A stretch of DNA of 64,000 nt from JAYZDK01 sp964604165 (GTDB taxonomy: Bacteria; Myxococcota_A; UBA796; CAJQPC01), in the NCBI GenBank assembly GCA_964604165.1, contig CAZRYF010000008.1, positions 62,001-126,000 of the forward strand, in the 5' to 3' direction. The translations under genes were made by a program, and so were the position numbers. The notes below the pieces were generated by a model, which was not told where the DNA came from, ran no database searches, and worked only from the letters and a program-made list of their open reading frames with translations. Below, in pieces: positions 7,559 through 15,243 of this stretch. Each line of letters begins with the position of its first letter. Positions within the stretch are counted from its first letter, which is position 1.

Positions 7559-9330
7559 TGGGGGTCTGGATGTGGCCGATCCTGGCGGGGGCAGCCGTAT
7601 TGCATGGCGGCTTTGACCTGGAAGACGATGACGGGGGCCTGGTGGGCTCCGGCAACCCGGGGCAGTGGGCTTGGGGTGAGGTCCTGTCAGGCCCGGGTAC
7701 GGCCTTTAGTGGTACCCGGGCCTGGGCCACGGTTCTGGACGGACCCTACCTGAACAACGCCCTGGATCCGCTGGCTTTGCCCTCTGTGGACACCGCCTCT
7801 CTACAAGAGCCCATGCTGCTCTGGTGGCAGTGGGTGGACACGGAGCCTGGGGATGCCCTTTGGATGGAGCAGAAGATTGCGGGGATCTGGACGCGGGTGG
7901 ATCCTGTGTACGGCTATCCGAGTGCTTCTGGATTCTCTGGAGCCAGCCTCTCCTGGCAGAAGGTGGCTTTGGACCTCTCCGGCGCTGCGGACCTCTCCCA
8001 GGTTCGTTTTGTGTTTTCCTCCAACCCGAGCGTGGCGGCCTCCGGGGTGGTGGTGGATGATGTCACCCTGTGGGACGGCGACATCGCCGCCCCCCTACTG
8101 ACAAATCTCGCGGTCCTTTCTGACACGGATGACCTGGACGGGCCCTACCTTGTTTCCGTCGATGCCCAGGACAACCAGGTGCTCGCCGAGGTCAACCTGG
8201 TGTACACGGTGGAGGGCGGAGAAGAGGTGGTGGAAGCCCTTTCCGGTGTGGGAGGAACTCGGTTTGAAGGGGCGATCCCGGGCCAGCCCCACGACACGGT
8301 GATCTCCTACCGTGTGGAGGCAGCCGATGCAGAGAGCTTCTCCCTTGCGCCGGAAGGGGGAGATCTGTCCTTTCGCGTGCGGCTTCCCGCCCCGTTGGAT
8401 CTGACTGGACCCGCCGGTGTGGTGCATGCCACGGAGGCGCTGCTTTCCTGGTCTCCCCCCGAGACCCAGCACCTGGTGGAGAGCTACCGGGTCTACCGGG
8501 GGGATGTTCTGGAGATTGAAACCGAAGACCCTTTCGCCGAGGTTCCGGTGTTGGGGGAGGGGCTGGATACCTTTTCGGTGGCGGCTCGGTTTGCCGCAGG
8601 GGAAGGAGATCGCACCGAGGATATTTCTCTGGACGGGGCAGGGATCGTCCTGGTGGGGGTGGAGCCCATGTCGGTGTTTCAGGGGGAGACGGTGCGGCTC
8701 CAGATTCGGGGACGGAACCTCCTTTTTGTGCAGGGTGATGTGGATCTGGACCTGGGGGAGGGTTTGGAGATCCAACAACTGGAGGTCTTCAACGTGGACC
8801 GTGTACAGGCCACCGTGTGGGTGGCCGAGGATGCTCCCACGGGGCTGGTGGACGTGCGGGTCCGGAGCGGCGATCTCGATGGGATGCTCTCGGCGGGCCT
8901 GTTGGTGTTGGATGGCGCCCAGCGACCTGCCCTTGTTCGGGTGAGTCCTACGCTTGTGCGCCAGGGAGCTGAGGTGGAGCTGGAGATCGAGGCCACGGCT
9001 GCATTTGATGCCCTGCCCGCTGCAGACCTGGGAGAAGGAGTCTACGTAGAGACGGTGGTGGCTACCGGCCAGAGCCGGATTCGCACCCGGGTCATCGTGG
9101 GGTTTGATGCACCTCTTGGGGACCACGAGGTGCGGCTGGACGATGGCATTCGCGTCTTTCGTGGGGTGACGTTGCGCATCGTGGACCAGGCGCCACCGAC
9201 GGGCAGGTGCCACCAGGGACCGCCCACACCGCCGGCTGTGTTTTGGATTGCCCTGACAGGGCTCTTTGCCAGGCGCCGAAGGCGCCTCCCTGTGTCTAAA
9301 GGCGCTCGAGCATTCCGAGGAGCTCCGTAA
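7555..9330 (+). CDS. Large secreted multi-domain beta protein with C-terminal anchor
   Basis: A 591-residue exported protein coupled to the vWA gene by ATGATG overlap. After a hydrophobic N-terminus there is a jelly-roll domain of the kind found beside M6 peptidases (residues about 20-170: GGFDLEDDDGG, WQWVDTEPGDALWMEQK, VDDVTLWDGD). A beta-sandwich follows, then a fibronectin-III-like domain (ALLSWSPPETQHLVESYRVYR) and two IPT/TIG-like domains (VEPMSVFQGETVRLQIRGRNL; VSPTLVRQGAEVELEIEA). A single Cys, a hydrophobic segment and RRRRR near residue 575 resemble a MYXO-CTERM tail, but about 14 more residues follow. The last 35 bp overlap the convergent receiver gene. No peptidase motif is present. 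Confidence 0.78.
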   Translation: MMGVWMWPILAGAAVLHGGFDLEDDDGGLVGSGNPGQWAWGEVLSGPGTAFSGTRAWATVLDGPYLNNALDPLALPSVDTASLQEPMLLWWQWVDTEPGDALWMEQKIAGIWTRVDPVYGYPSASGFSGASLSWQKVALDLSGAADLSQVRFVFSSNPSVAASGVVVDDVTLWDGDIAAPLLTNLAVLSDTDDLDGPYLVSVDAQDNQVLAEVNLVYTVEGGEEVVEALSGVGGTRFEGAIPGQPHDTVISYRVEAADAESFSLAPEGGDLSFRVRLPAPLDLTGPAGVVHATEALLSWSPPETQHLVESYRVYRGDVLEIETEDPFAEVPVLGEGLDTFSVAARFAAGEGDRTEDISLDGAGIVLVGVEPMSVFQGETVRLQIRGRNLLFVQGDVDLDLGEGLEIQQLEVFNVDRVQATVWVAEDAPTGLVDVRVRSGDLDGMLSAGLLVLDGAQRPALVRVSPTLVRQGAEVELEIEATAAFDALPAADLGEGVYVETVVATGQSRIRTRVIVGFDAPLGDHEVRLDDGIRVFRGVTLRIVDQAPPTGRCHQGPPTPPAVFWIALTGLFARRRRRLPVSKGARAFRGAP

Positions 9331-9691
9331 AGCCTTCTTCGGTCTTCTCCACGAATCCGTGCACGCCCTCCATCTCAAAAAGGGAGCGGAGCTTTTCCCG
9401 CGAGGTCAGGCAGATGATGGGGATGCCGGAGCTGCCATCTCGACGGCCCTGAAGCGTCTTGACAAAGGTGTATCCATCCATTTCTGGCATGACCGCATCC
9501 AGCAGGATCACGCAAGGAAAGGGGTTTGCATTGGGCATTTCAGGCAGGTCAGCCTCGCAGGAGTCCAGGTGTTCCAGCGCCTCCTTGCCATTTGCGGCGG
9601 CGTGAACGATGTAGCCACGATCCTTGAGCTGAACGCGCAAAAGCGTGCGTACGGTTCGGCTGTCGTCGACGATGAGGACTTGCTTGGGCAT
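9296..9691 (-). CDS. CheY-like response-regulator receiver protein
   Basis: A 131-residue stand-alone receiver domain. The acidic pair is Asp9/Asp10 (VLIVDDSRTVR), the phosphoacceptor is Asp65 in LLDAVMPEMDG, the switch Thr is in CLTSREK, and Lys116 is in GFVEKTEEG, where the usual Pro after the Lys is missing. The loop before strand 3 is several residues longer than usual. No output domain follows. GGGAGGAAAG precedes the ATG. It faces the DinG-like gene across 67 bp that contain a perfect palindrome. The partner kinase is unknown; the three kinases at 47.7-58.4 kb are candidates only by co-residence in this window. Confidence 0.88.
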   Translation of the reverse strand: MPKQVLIVDDSRTVRTLLRVQLKDRGYIVHAAANGKEALEHLDSCEADLPEMPNANPFPCVILLDAVMPEMDGYTFVKTLQGRRDGSSGIPIICLTSREKLRSLFEMEGVHGFVEKTEEGFTELLGMLERL

Positions 9692-9720
9692 CTTTCCTCC
9701 CGGTCAATCATCCCACAGGT

Positions 9721-9734
9721 TCCCTTGCAAGGGA
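9721..9734. promoter_or_regulatory. Perfect 14-bp palindrome in divergent promoter region
   Basis: TCCCTTGCAAGGGA lies between the divergent receiver gene and the helicase gene, about 25 bp before the helicase ATG. A perfect dyad of this length in a 67-bp divergent spacer suggests an operator or a short transcript hairpin. No regulator can be assigned from the sequence. Confidence 0.35.
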
Positions 9735-9758
9735 TAACAGGCAGATGACACTTTGAGA

Positions 9759-11900
9759 ATGGAGCGCCCCTTGGCTTCCCAAGATTTGCCACCAGAGCCC
9801 GGTGCGGGGGCGAATCGACCGGTCGAACCAGAGGATCTGGAGCATTTCTTCCTGGAGACGCTTCCCGCCGTGGTCCCCGGGTGGGAAGAACGGGCTGGGC
9901 AACTGGAAATGGCGCAGTCTGTGGCCCGGTCCCTGGGCGGGGAGGGCACCTTGTCCGTGGAGGCGGGTACCGGAACGGGAAAGTCACTGGCCTACCTGGT
10001 GCCCGCGGTGCTCTGGGCAGTGCAGAACCAATCCAAGGTCGTGGTTTCTACCTACACCCGCTCTCTGCAGGCCCAGTTGATGGGCTCGGATATCCCCATG
10101 TTGCGGGCGGCGGGGCTGGATTTCGGCGTCAGCCTGCTCAAGGGCCGGGCCAACTACCTGTGTCGTCGCAAGCTCGCGGTGGCCCTGGCGGAAGATGCGC
10201 TTGTGGAAGGTGAGCCCGATCCCTACCTGGCCCGGGTGCGAGACTGGGCGGCGCGATCGGTGGAGGGTTCCATCCAGGACTTCGGCGAGGCCGAAGAGGA
10301 TGACGCCTGGGAGGCGGTTGCCTCCAACACGGACCACACGCTCCAGAAGCGCTGTCCCCATTTTGATCAGTGCTTCTACTACGAGGCCCGTCGCAAGGCG
10401 GCGATGAGCCAGCTGCTGATCGTGAACCACGCTCTGTGGGTTGCGGATCTGCACATCAAGTCCACCACGGGAGGGGACGGGCTGCTGCCACGGTATGACC
10501 GGGTGGTGCTGGACGAGGCCCACCACCTGGAGGATGCGGTGGTCTCGGTCTCCACAACCAAGATCACCTCCCGCCGCATCGCTCGTGCCGTGAACCCTTT
10601 GCTCGGGCGAAGACGGAAGAAGGGGGCGCTCCAGCGCCTTCGCGAGGGACCGGCGGGAAGAGAGCCCGCCGTCCACCGTCTCTCCGAACGGGCCGCAGAC
10701 CCCCTGGTGTCGGTCAAGGAGCACACCAAGGCCACCCTGGAGACGCTGGGGGCCACCTACCTCTTCCAAGAGGTGTCCCGAAGAATGGGCAAGGCCACGC
10801 CTTTGGAGGCCCAGGAGCTTCAAGGGGCCCTTCAGGGCTTGGAGGAGGAGATCGGGGCGGCTTCCGACGCGTTGGCGGCTCTCCTGGAAAGAAGCCGCGG
10901 GGTGGAGATTCCCACGGAGAAGATGCAGCCGGTGCTGGACTTGAGCCGAGCACAGCGACTCTTGCGGGAGCAGGCCGCCATGGCGGGTGTCATGGCCCAG
11001 GCCCAGGAGGGCTGGTGCCGTTGGCTCGAGTCGTCGTCCGGGGTGGGGGGGCAGGCGGCCATTTGTCGGGCCCCCATTGCAGCGGGACCCCTGCTCAAGC
11101 GCCTCGCTTGGGATCCCCTGTCCGCTGTGGTCTTGACCAGCGCGACCTTGGCGGTGCAGGGGCGCTTCTCCCATTTCCACGATCGCCACGGGATTGAGTC
11201 CGCCGAGACCCTCCAGGTGACCTCCCCGTTTGACTACAAGCGACAGGCGATCCTGGGCTTGCCCAAGGACCTGCCGTCGCCGGTTTCCCCGGGCAGCCTC
11301 GCCGCTACGGTGCCGGTGGTGCTCCAGCTGCTTCGGGCCTCCGGGGGTGGGGCCTTCGTCTTGTGCACATCCCACGAGGCGGTGCGCACCTACGCCCGGG
11401 CCATTGAAGCGGAATTGGGAGACTCCCACCCGGTCTATGTCCAGGGGCGCCGGGGCCGGGAGCGACTCCTGGCGGACTTTCGGGGGAGCCACAAGGGCAT
11501 CCTCGTGGGCACTGACAGCTTCTGGGAGGGGGTCAGCGTACCCGGGGCCGGTCTGCGCCTGGTGATCATTCCCCGGCTGCCCTTCCGGGTGCCCACGGAT
11601 CCGGTGGCCCAGGCCCGCTATGAGCACCTGGAGGCCCAGGGGCGGGATCCGTTTCGGGCTCTGTCCCTGCCCCAGGCAGTGCTGCGATTGCGCCAGGGGT
11701 TCGGCCGTCTGGTGCGGACCCAAAAGGACCGGGGGGCCGTGGTGGTGCTGGATCGCCGCCTGCACGAGCGCTGGTATGGACGCGTGTTTCTCATGAGTCT
11801 GCCCCCGGCCCAGAGGGTGGTGGGACCGAGCCGGCGGGTGGTGGAGCGGTTGCAGGCCTTCTACCAGCAGGACAAGGAACAACAAGAGGTGCCCCAATGA
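9759..11900 (+). CDS. dinG: DinG/XPD-family ATP-dependent DNA helicase
   Basis: A 713-residue superfamily-2 helicase. Walker A is EAGTGTGKS (near 68-76), Walker B is VVLDEAHHLED, and the C-terminal half has the expected STYTRSLQAQ, VLTSATLAV, GTDSFWEGVSVPG and LRQGFGRLVR (motif VI) stretches. The family carries a [4Fe-4S] cluster on four Cys. Here NYLC supplies the first and CPHFDQC the third and fourth, but the second (usually in a CxG context before them) is Thr in SNTDHTLQKRC. The cluster may be altered or absent. The ATG at 9759 is preferred to a TTG two codons upstream. The stop overlaps the next ATG (ATGA). Likely acts on R-loops or repair intermediates. Confidence 0.88.
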   Translation: MERPLASQDLPPEPGAGANRPVEPEDLEHFFLETLPAVVPGWEERAGQLEMAQSVARSLGGEGTLSVEAGTGTGKSLAYLVPAVLWAVQNQSKVVVSTYTRSLQAQLMGSDIPMLRAAGLDFGVSLLKGRANYLCRRKLAVALAEDALVEGEPDPYLARVRDWAARSVEGSIQDFGEAEEDDAWEAVASNTDHTLQKRCPHFDQCFYYEARRKAAMSQLLIVNHALWVADLHIKSTTGGDGLLPRYDRVVLDEAHHLEDAVVSVSTTKITSRRIARAVNPLLGRRRKKGALQRLREGPAGREPAVHRLSERAADPLVSVKEHTKATLETLGATYLFQEVSRRMGKATPLEAQELQGALQGLEEEIGAASDALAALLERSRGVEIPTEKMQPVLDLSRAQRLLREQAAMAGVMAQAQEGWCRWLESSSGVGGQAAICRAPIAAGPLLKRLAWDPLSAVVLTSATLAVQGRFSHFHDRHGIESAETLQVTSPFDYKRQAILGLPKDLPSPVSPGSLAATVPVVLQLLRASGGGAFVLCTSHEAVRTYARAIEAELGDSHPVYVQGRRGRERLLADFRGSHKGILVGTDSFWEGVSVPGAGLRLVIIPRLPFRVPTDPVAQARYEHLEAQGRDPFRALSLPQAVLRLRQGFGRLVRTQKDRGAVVVLDRRLHERWYGRVFLMSLPPAQRVVGPSRRVVERLQAFYQQDKEQQEVPQ

Positions 11901-12205
11901 GTGACGACCCCCATGAGGACGAGGGGCCGGAAGGCCCGCGCAAGCGAATCCGCGGTGCTGCCCGACGCCTGTTGGAAGACCCGCCCACCCTGGACGAGGC
12001 CAAGGAGCTTTTGGGCACGGTTCTGGATGGGTCCGACAGAGCCCGGTCCGAGCTGGTGCGGATGGTTGGGCGCGAGGTGCGGACCTACCTGGAGGGTCTG
12101 GGGTTGGAGGATGGCCTCAAGCACGTGGCGGAGAACTACTCGGTGGAGGTCAACGCGAGCCTGCGGCTGAAGCCTATTGCGGAGCAGACCGAGCCGGACG
12201 AGTAG
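11897..12205 (+). CDS. Small acidic helical protein, hypothetical
   Basis: A 102-residue protein coupled to the helicase gene by ATGA. The N-terminal 25 residues are charged and probably disordered (MSDDPHEDEGPEGPRKR). The remainder is predicted helical with a pattern LVRMVGREVRTYLEGLGLEDGL ending in YSVEVNASLRLKP. This layout resembles a short phasin-like coiled-coil family that I associate with delta-proteobacterial genomes, but I cannot name it with confidence. No catalytic motif is visible. Being co-translated with the helicase hints at a DNA-related or stress role, which is inference only. Confidence 0.6.
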   Translation: MSDDPHEDEGPEGPRKRIRGAARRLLEDPPTLDEAKELLGTVLDGSDRARSELVRMVGREVRTYLEGLGLEDGLKHVAENYSVEVNASLRLKPIAEQTEPDE

Positions 12206-12300
12206 AGGGCTGATATGGACTGACCCCTTGTCAAGTGTCTCCGACATTGGGGGTGGGATTGTTCCAGCGTGCCCCGGGGAGTGGCGGGGGTCGAACGATG

Positions 12301-12376
12301 ACAGGTTCCCTCCTCCCGTAAGCACCGGTAATCACATGTACGGCGCCATTCTCGGTCCGCAATGTGCTACAGCTTC
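12301..12376. repeat. 76-bp dispersed repeat, copy 1 (matches 44362-44437)
   Basis: This stretch matches 44362-44437 at about 70 of 76 positions, for example TCCCTCCTCCCGTAAGCACC and GGCGCCATTCTCGGTCCGCA. Weaker similarity may extend left to about 12262. In the second copy the sequence is the right half of a 161-bp element with 20-bp inverted repeats; here only the right half is recognisable and the terminal repeat is degraded (AATGTGCTACAGCTTCCG). It lies at the break point of the truncated IS3 orfB. Confidence 0.7.
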
Positions 12377-12429
12377 CGAGGTCGCCAATGAAGTCCACGA
12401 CCTCATCGCGGGTGGCATGGGGAGTCCAT

Positions 12430-12737
12430 TCAGGGCTCCCCAAGCTCATTTTTGTGGGCGACGTGATCCAAGGAAATGATGGCGATCACGTGGTCCTTGC
12501 GGGCAAGCCTGGCCTCCAGGCGGTCAACCTTGTCCTGGAGGGCTCTCTCCTTTCCGCCGGGCCTGCTGCGCCTGGGAACCAGGTTCTCAAAGGCCTGGCC
12601 CTGCCACAGATAGAACTGGCTCGGTTGGATATTGGTCTCCTCGCAGACCTTGCTGACAGGCACCTTGTCTACGTGATGACGCTTGAGAATGGTTGATTTC
12701 TGCGCGGCGGTGAATGACCGGCGGCTCCATCGGACAT
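12430..12737 (-). pseudogene. IS3-family transposase OrfA, frameshifted
   Basis: The minus-strand frame encodes an HTH_Tnp_1-type OrfA: RWSRRSFTAAQKSTILKRHH, then VDKVPVSKVCEETNIQPSQFYLWQ, then a leucine-zipper-like ALQDKVDRLEARLARKDHVI, ending KNELGEP. The natural ATG (12737, after GGAGAGCCC) is out of frame with this sequence: ATGTCCGATGG would need one extra base to continue as MSRWSRR, so a single-base deletion at codons 2-3 looks likely. The overlapping orfB start (WTPHATRDEVVDFIGDL) is kept for about 25 codons and then lost. The gene is non-functional. Frames reaching upstream through the hairpin array are artefacts of the 63-bp period. Confidence 0.7.
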
Positions 12738-12806
12738 GGGCTCTCCTGGGGTACGCCACTCCTATCGTGGCGAGGTGGAGAGGCAGGTTTCGACTGGGGC
12801 AGTACA

Positions 12807-13119
12807 ACCCAAGCGCGCGCATCTTGGAGGGGATGGCGCATCCCCCGCCAAAGACGATCGGTCCGCCCCACCCAAGCGCGCGCATTTTGGAGGGGATGGC
12901 GCATCCCCCGCCAAAGACGTTCGGTCCGCCCCACCCAAGCGCGCGCATTTTGGAGGGGATGGCGCATCCCCCGGGGAATGCGATCGGTTGGAGTTGCGAG
13001 GGCGCGCGTATCCTGGCAGGGATGGCGCATCCCCCGGGGAATGCGATCGGTTGGAGTTGCGAGGGCGCGCGTATCCTGGCAGGGATATCGCATCCCCCGC
13101 TGGATGCGATCGGTGGGGA
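12807..13119. repeat. Five-unit tandem hairpin array, period exactly 63 bp
   Basis: Five units carry the core GGGAT-N5-ATCCC, starting at 12830, 12893, 12956, 13019 and 13082, so the spacing is exactly 63 bp each time. The five central bases are GGCGC four times and ATCGC once. Flanks extend the palindrome imperfectly (TCTTGG on the left against CCAAAGA on the right in units 1-3; CCTGGCA against CCGGGGAA in units 4-5), so each unit can fold into a long hairpin. Units 1-3 and 4-5 are two sub-types. The array begins at the end of the IS3 remnant and stops at the stop codon of the HUH transposase gene. Because 63 is divisible by three, open frames run through it on both strands; these are not genes. 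Confidence 0.9.
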
Positions 13120-13917
13120 TTAGATCGTCTCGGGGGGAGGGGCGGCTGCGGCGCGGAGCTGGATCTGGCGCAGGGTGGCTCGGCGGAGGGCTGGGGATGT
13201 GCGCCTGCGCAGCCGCCGAAGGTGGCCCGGGGATGTGCCAAGCAGTTCGGCAATGTGTTTCTGCGAGAGTACCGGAGTCAACGCCTGGGCAGCGGCTCCT
13301 TTAGCCCGCACCCGATCGGCGCACCGCGTGGATCGGCCCGCAAACGCAGAGAGACCCGCCTCTAGGAATACCGCCTGGCGGTTCGGCGATCGGACGAGGG
13401 CCTGGATCTCGGGAACGGTGAGCCCCGATGAAAGAGAAGAGGGTGCGAGGTAGGTGTGGAGAGATTCGCGCCGAAAGCGGGAGAGGTGCGCCTCGACCTG
13501 CGCCTGAACACCGGGGAAACCCACTCGCAGTCCAAGAAGATCCGGCAGGCAGGTTCCGTCGTGAAATGGGTCCATTCGCAGCCGGTGGCGTTGGCGTTGC
13601 CGCAGCACATAGTGCAGCGCATTCTCCAGGTGCCACATGTCACGGATGGGCTTGAGGTGGGCGGGCGCAAACCCGGTGTGGGGTTTCAGGTGGTACTGCA
13701 GGGTGATCTCCACCCGCCTCGCGAATTCCCCAGCCGTCTCCCGGGAGCTGACCACCACCGAGTGGATGTGCGTATCCGCCGCCCCAAACGCCAGCAGCCC
13801 TGCCTCCCGCCCATGCCGGTGGAAGATTCGCGCCAGTGTCCGCCGCGCGTCTGCCGAGGGCGCAATCACTGCATCCTCCCGCAGCCGCATCATGATGTGC
13901 CATGCCAATGCTCTCAT
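13120..13917 (-). CDS. HUH/Y1 transposase-like protein (RAYT-like) with C-terminal HTH
   Basis: A 265-residue protein with the single-tyrosine HUH nuclease layout. The HUH motif is THIHSVVV (His50, His52); MWHLENALHYVLRQRQRHRL supplies the candidate catalytic Tyr103 in the helix that in Y1/RAYT enzymes reads YxxxNPVxAGL. The His-Tyr spacing of about 51 residues suits TnpA-REP-type proteins, which act on REP hairpins. FHDGTCLPDLLGLRV follows, and residues about 209-242 form a helix-turn-helix (LSQKHIAELLGTSPGHLRRLRRR) that the enterobacterial RAYTs lack. The ATG at 13917 is preferred over a TTG at 14043, which adds an unrelated hydrophobic stretch. The stop codon touches the hairpin array, so the presumed substrate lies directly 3' of the gene. 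Family call is by motif only. Confidence 0.75.
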   Translation of the reverse strand: MRALAWHIMMRLREDAVIAPSADARRTLARIFHRHGREAGLLAFGAADTHIHSVVVSSRETAGEFARRVEITLQYHLKPHTGFAPAHLKPIRDMWHLENALHYVLRQRQRHRLRMDPFHDGTCLPDLLGLRVGFPGVQAQVEAHLSRFRRESLHTYLAPSSLSSGLTVPEIQALVRSPNRQAVFLEAGLSAFAGRSTRCADRVRAKGAAAQALTPVLSQKHIAELLGTSPGHLRRLRRRTSPALRRATLRQIQLRAAAAPPPETI

Positions 13918-14216
13918 GCCGGGTCCCGCGGTGCCGAAAACAAGAATGCGCACCAGAATCCAAACGACAAGGGGGCGGTCCACAATTCCCACAAGCAGAA
14001 GCAGAACCAAAAGCAGGGGCCAGGTCTTGGTTCTCTGACTCAAGGGGTTTCCGGCGACCCTGTCAGGTCAAGTGCCTCCCCCCCCCCCCCCTCCCAGGTC
14101 ATTTGACGGGTTTCGGGCAGCGGCGGCTTAAGAAACCATAAACGCCTCAGGGAGGGGTCACTTTGGGTGTCCCAACAATGGGTCACCCCCCTCTCCCGAA
14201 GACACCAGGAGACGCC
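13918..14216. other. Intergenic region with C14 homopolymer tract
   Basis: This 299-bp spacer between divergent genes holds an uninterrupted run of 14 C at 14078-14091. Bases 13918-14043 remain in frame with the transposase and would encode a very hydrophobic stretch, but with a TTG start and no good ribosome site. A weak GAC/GTC-flanked motif precedes the C run. The Shine-Dalgarno AGGAG of the following lipoprotein is at 14207-14211. No RNA gene or terminator with a T run was seen. Confidence 0.6.
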
Positions 14217-14906
14217 ATGTACCGATCCATCGCCCTTTGTTCTCTCGTCCTCGGTCTCGTCGGATGCCCGGGCCCGAGTGACACCGCCGACACAGGAGAG
14301 ACGGACGCGGACAGCGACGCCGACGCCGACGTGGACGCGGCTGCTGCGGCTGCGACTGCCTACCTGGACACCGAGCTCGCTGCTGCCGGTCTTGCGCGGG
14401 ACACGAACACCACCTCCGATGAGGCCCTCGTGGCCGTCGCCGAGAGCGCGGCCGACTTCGGCGTCGGCCACGGATGTGACGTGAGCGGTGTCCTCTCGGG
14501 GGTCTGGCAGTCCGACGACGTCGTCACTTGTTCCCCAGACATGACCGACTGCAGTGGAAACTACGTGGCCCAGTGGATGAACTCCGATGGCTCCAAGGGA
14601 GGCGACGCCACCGGCCAGTACGGAGACAACAGCGCCGCGGATGGTGGGGCCTTTGAAGGCACCTGGGTGACGGACGATTCGGCCTCCACCGGCCCCATGG
14701 GAGGCGCCTACTACGCGTTCTCAGGGGACGAAGGCTCCCACCAGGGCACCTGGTCCAGCGACACCGGGAGCGAGGAGGGCTACCTCGCAGGTGTCTGGGT
14801 GCGACTGTCCACGGACGGCGGGTTCCTCTACGGTGTCTGGGGAAGCTGTGCGGACGTGTCCTCCATCCCAGCCTCCAGCTACTCCGGCTCCGACGACTCC
14901 CAATAG
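14217..14906 (+). CDS. Asp-rich lipoprotein, hypothetical
   Basis: A 229-residue lipoprotein starting MYRSIALCSLVLGLVGC, with AGGAG five bases before the ATG. After the lipidated Cys comes the linker DTADTGETDADSDADADVDA, the Asp/Thr-rich spacer common in myxococcal lipoproteins. An Ala-rich helix follows, then a Gly/Ser/Asp-rich beta domain in which short units with W and G recur (GVWQSDDVVTC, GTWVTDDSAS, GTWSSDTGSEEG, GVWVRLS, GVWGSC). These look like a small repeat beta structure of about 25-40 residues per turn. No family recognised. A start at 14163 would add 18 residues before the signal peptide and is rejected. Confidence 0.75.
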   Translation: MYRSIALCSLVLGLVGCPGPSDTADTGETDADSDADADVDAAAAAATAYLDTELAAAGLARDTNTTSDEALVAVAESAADFGVGHGCDVSGVLSGVWQSDDVVTCSPDMTDCSGNYVAQWMNSDGSKGGDATGQYGDNSAADGGAFEGTWVTDDSASTGPMGGAYYAFSGDEGSHQGTWSSDTGSEEGYLAGVWVRLSTDGGFLYGVWGSCADVSSIPASSYSGSDDSQ

Positions 14907-14926
14907 GGGCCCTTTGCCGGTTCTAT

Positions 14927-15204
14927 CCCGGATATTTCACCAGCCGTTCTTCCCTACGGTCCCTCGCCGTTCGGCGAGGGCTTTCGCCGGCTTCCGCTGC
15001 GCTCCAGCTGGCGGCCCCGAATTGCTTGCTGCGGCGGCTCTTGTCGCGGCCCCCCGACCCGTACGGTCCCCCGCCTGCGGCGGGGGCTTTCGCCCCCCTG
15101 CGGGTCGGCGTGCTTCAGCACGCCGTCGCCCGCGGGCCCCCGCCAAAACCCACCTCGCTGGCGCACTACGGGCCCTCGCGACGAAGCCTGGTGAAATATC
15201 CGGG
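14927..15204. mobile_element. 278-bp MITE-like element with 17-bp perfect terminal inverted repeats
   Basis: The left end CCCGGATATTTCACCAG (14927-14943) is repeated as its exact reverse complement at 15188-15204. Inside are further hairpins, including CCCTCGCCGTTCGGCGAGGG, a CCCCGCCTGCGGCGGGG stem, and GGCGTGCTTCAGCACGCC. No reading frame inside looks protein-coding. The element occupies the space between two convergent genes, so it may also terminate both transcripts. No clear target-site duplication is visible. It is probably a non-autonomous, hairpin-rich mobile repeat; the transposase that moved it is not in the window. Confidence 0.75.
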
Positions 15205-15243
15205 CTCCAGGCGAGCGCTCTCGGCCTCCGGGGGCGCTCACTT

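Larger units (their letters stand above)
12216..12806 (-). mobile_element. Decayed IS3-type insertion sequence (about 590 bp remnant)
   Basis: Both ends look like imperfect IS3-family inverted repeats: TGGACTGACCCCTTGTCAAG begins at 12216, and the other end (ending 12806) reads, on the minus strand, TGTACTGCCCCAGTCGAAAC. Between them lie an orfA reading frame and the first 25 or so codons of orfB (12378-12449); most of orfB is gone. A 76-bp repeat also found at 44.4 kb sits where orfB breaks off. A complete IS3 is about 1.2-1.4 kb, so more than half is deleted. The right end abuts the first unit of the hairpin array exactly, so the element may have inserted at the array edge. It cannot transpose on its own. 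Confidence 0.65.

Noticed and set aside
12807..13119. CRISPR array
   Set aside because: Units match over their whole length, there are no unique spacers, and no cas gene is near.
12683..13365. Plus-strand frames through the hairpin array
   Set aside because: The 63-bp period keeps frames open; the translations only repeat the array unit.
13918..14043. Hydrophobic N-terminal extension of the HUH protein
   Set aside because: It needs a TTG start without a ribosome site and has no counterpart in the family; the ATG at 13917 is kept.
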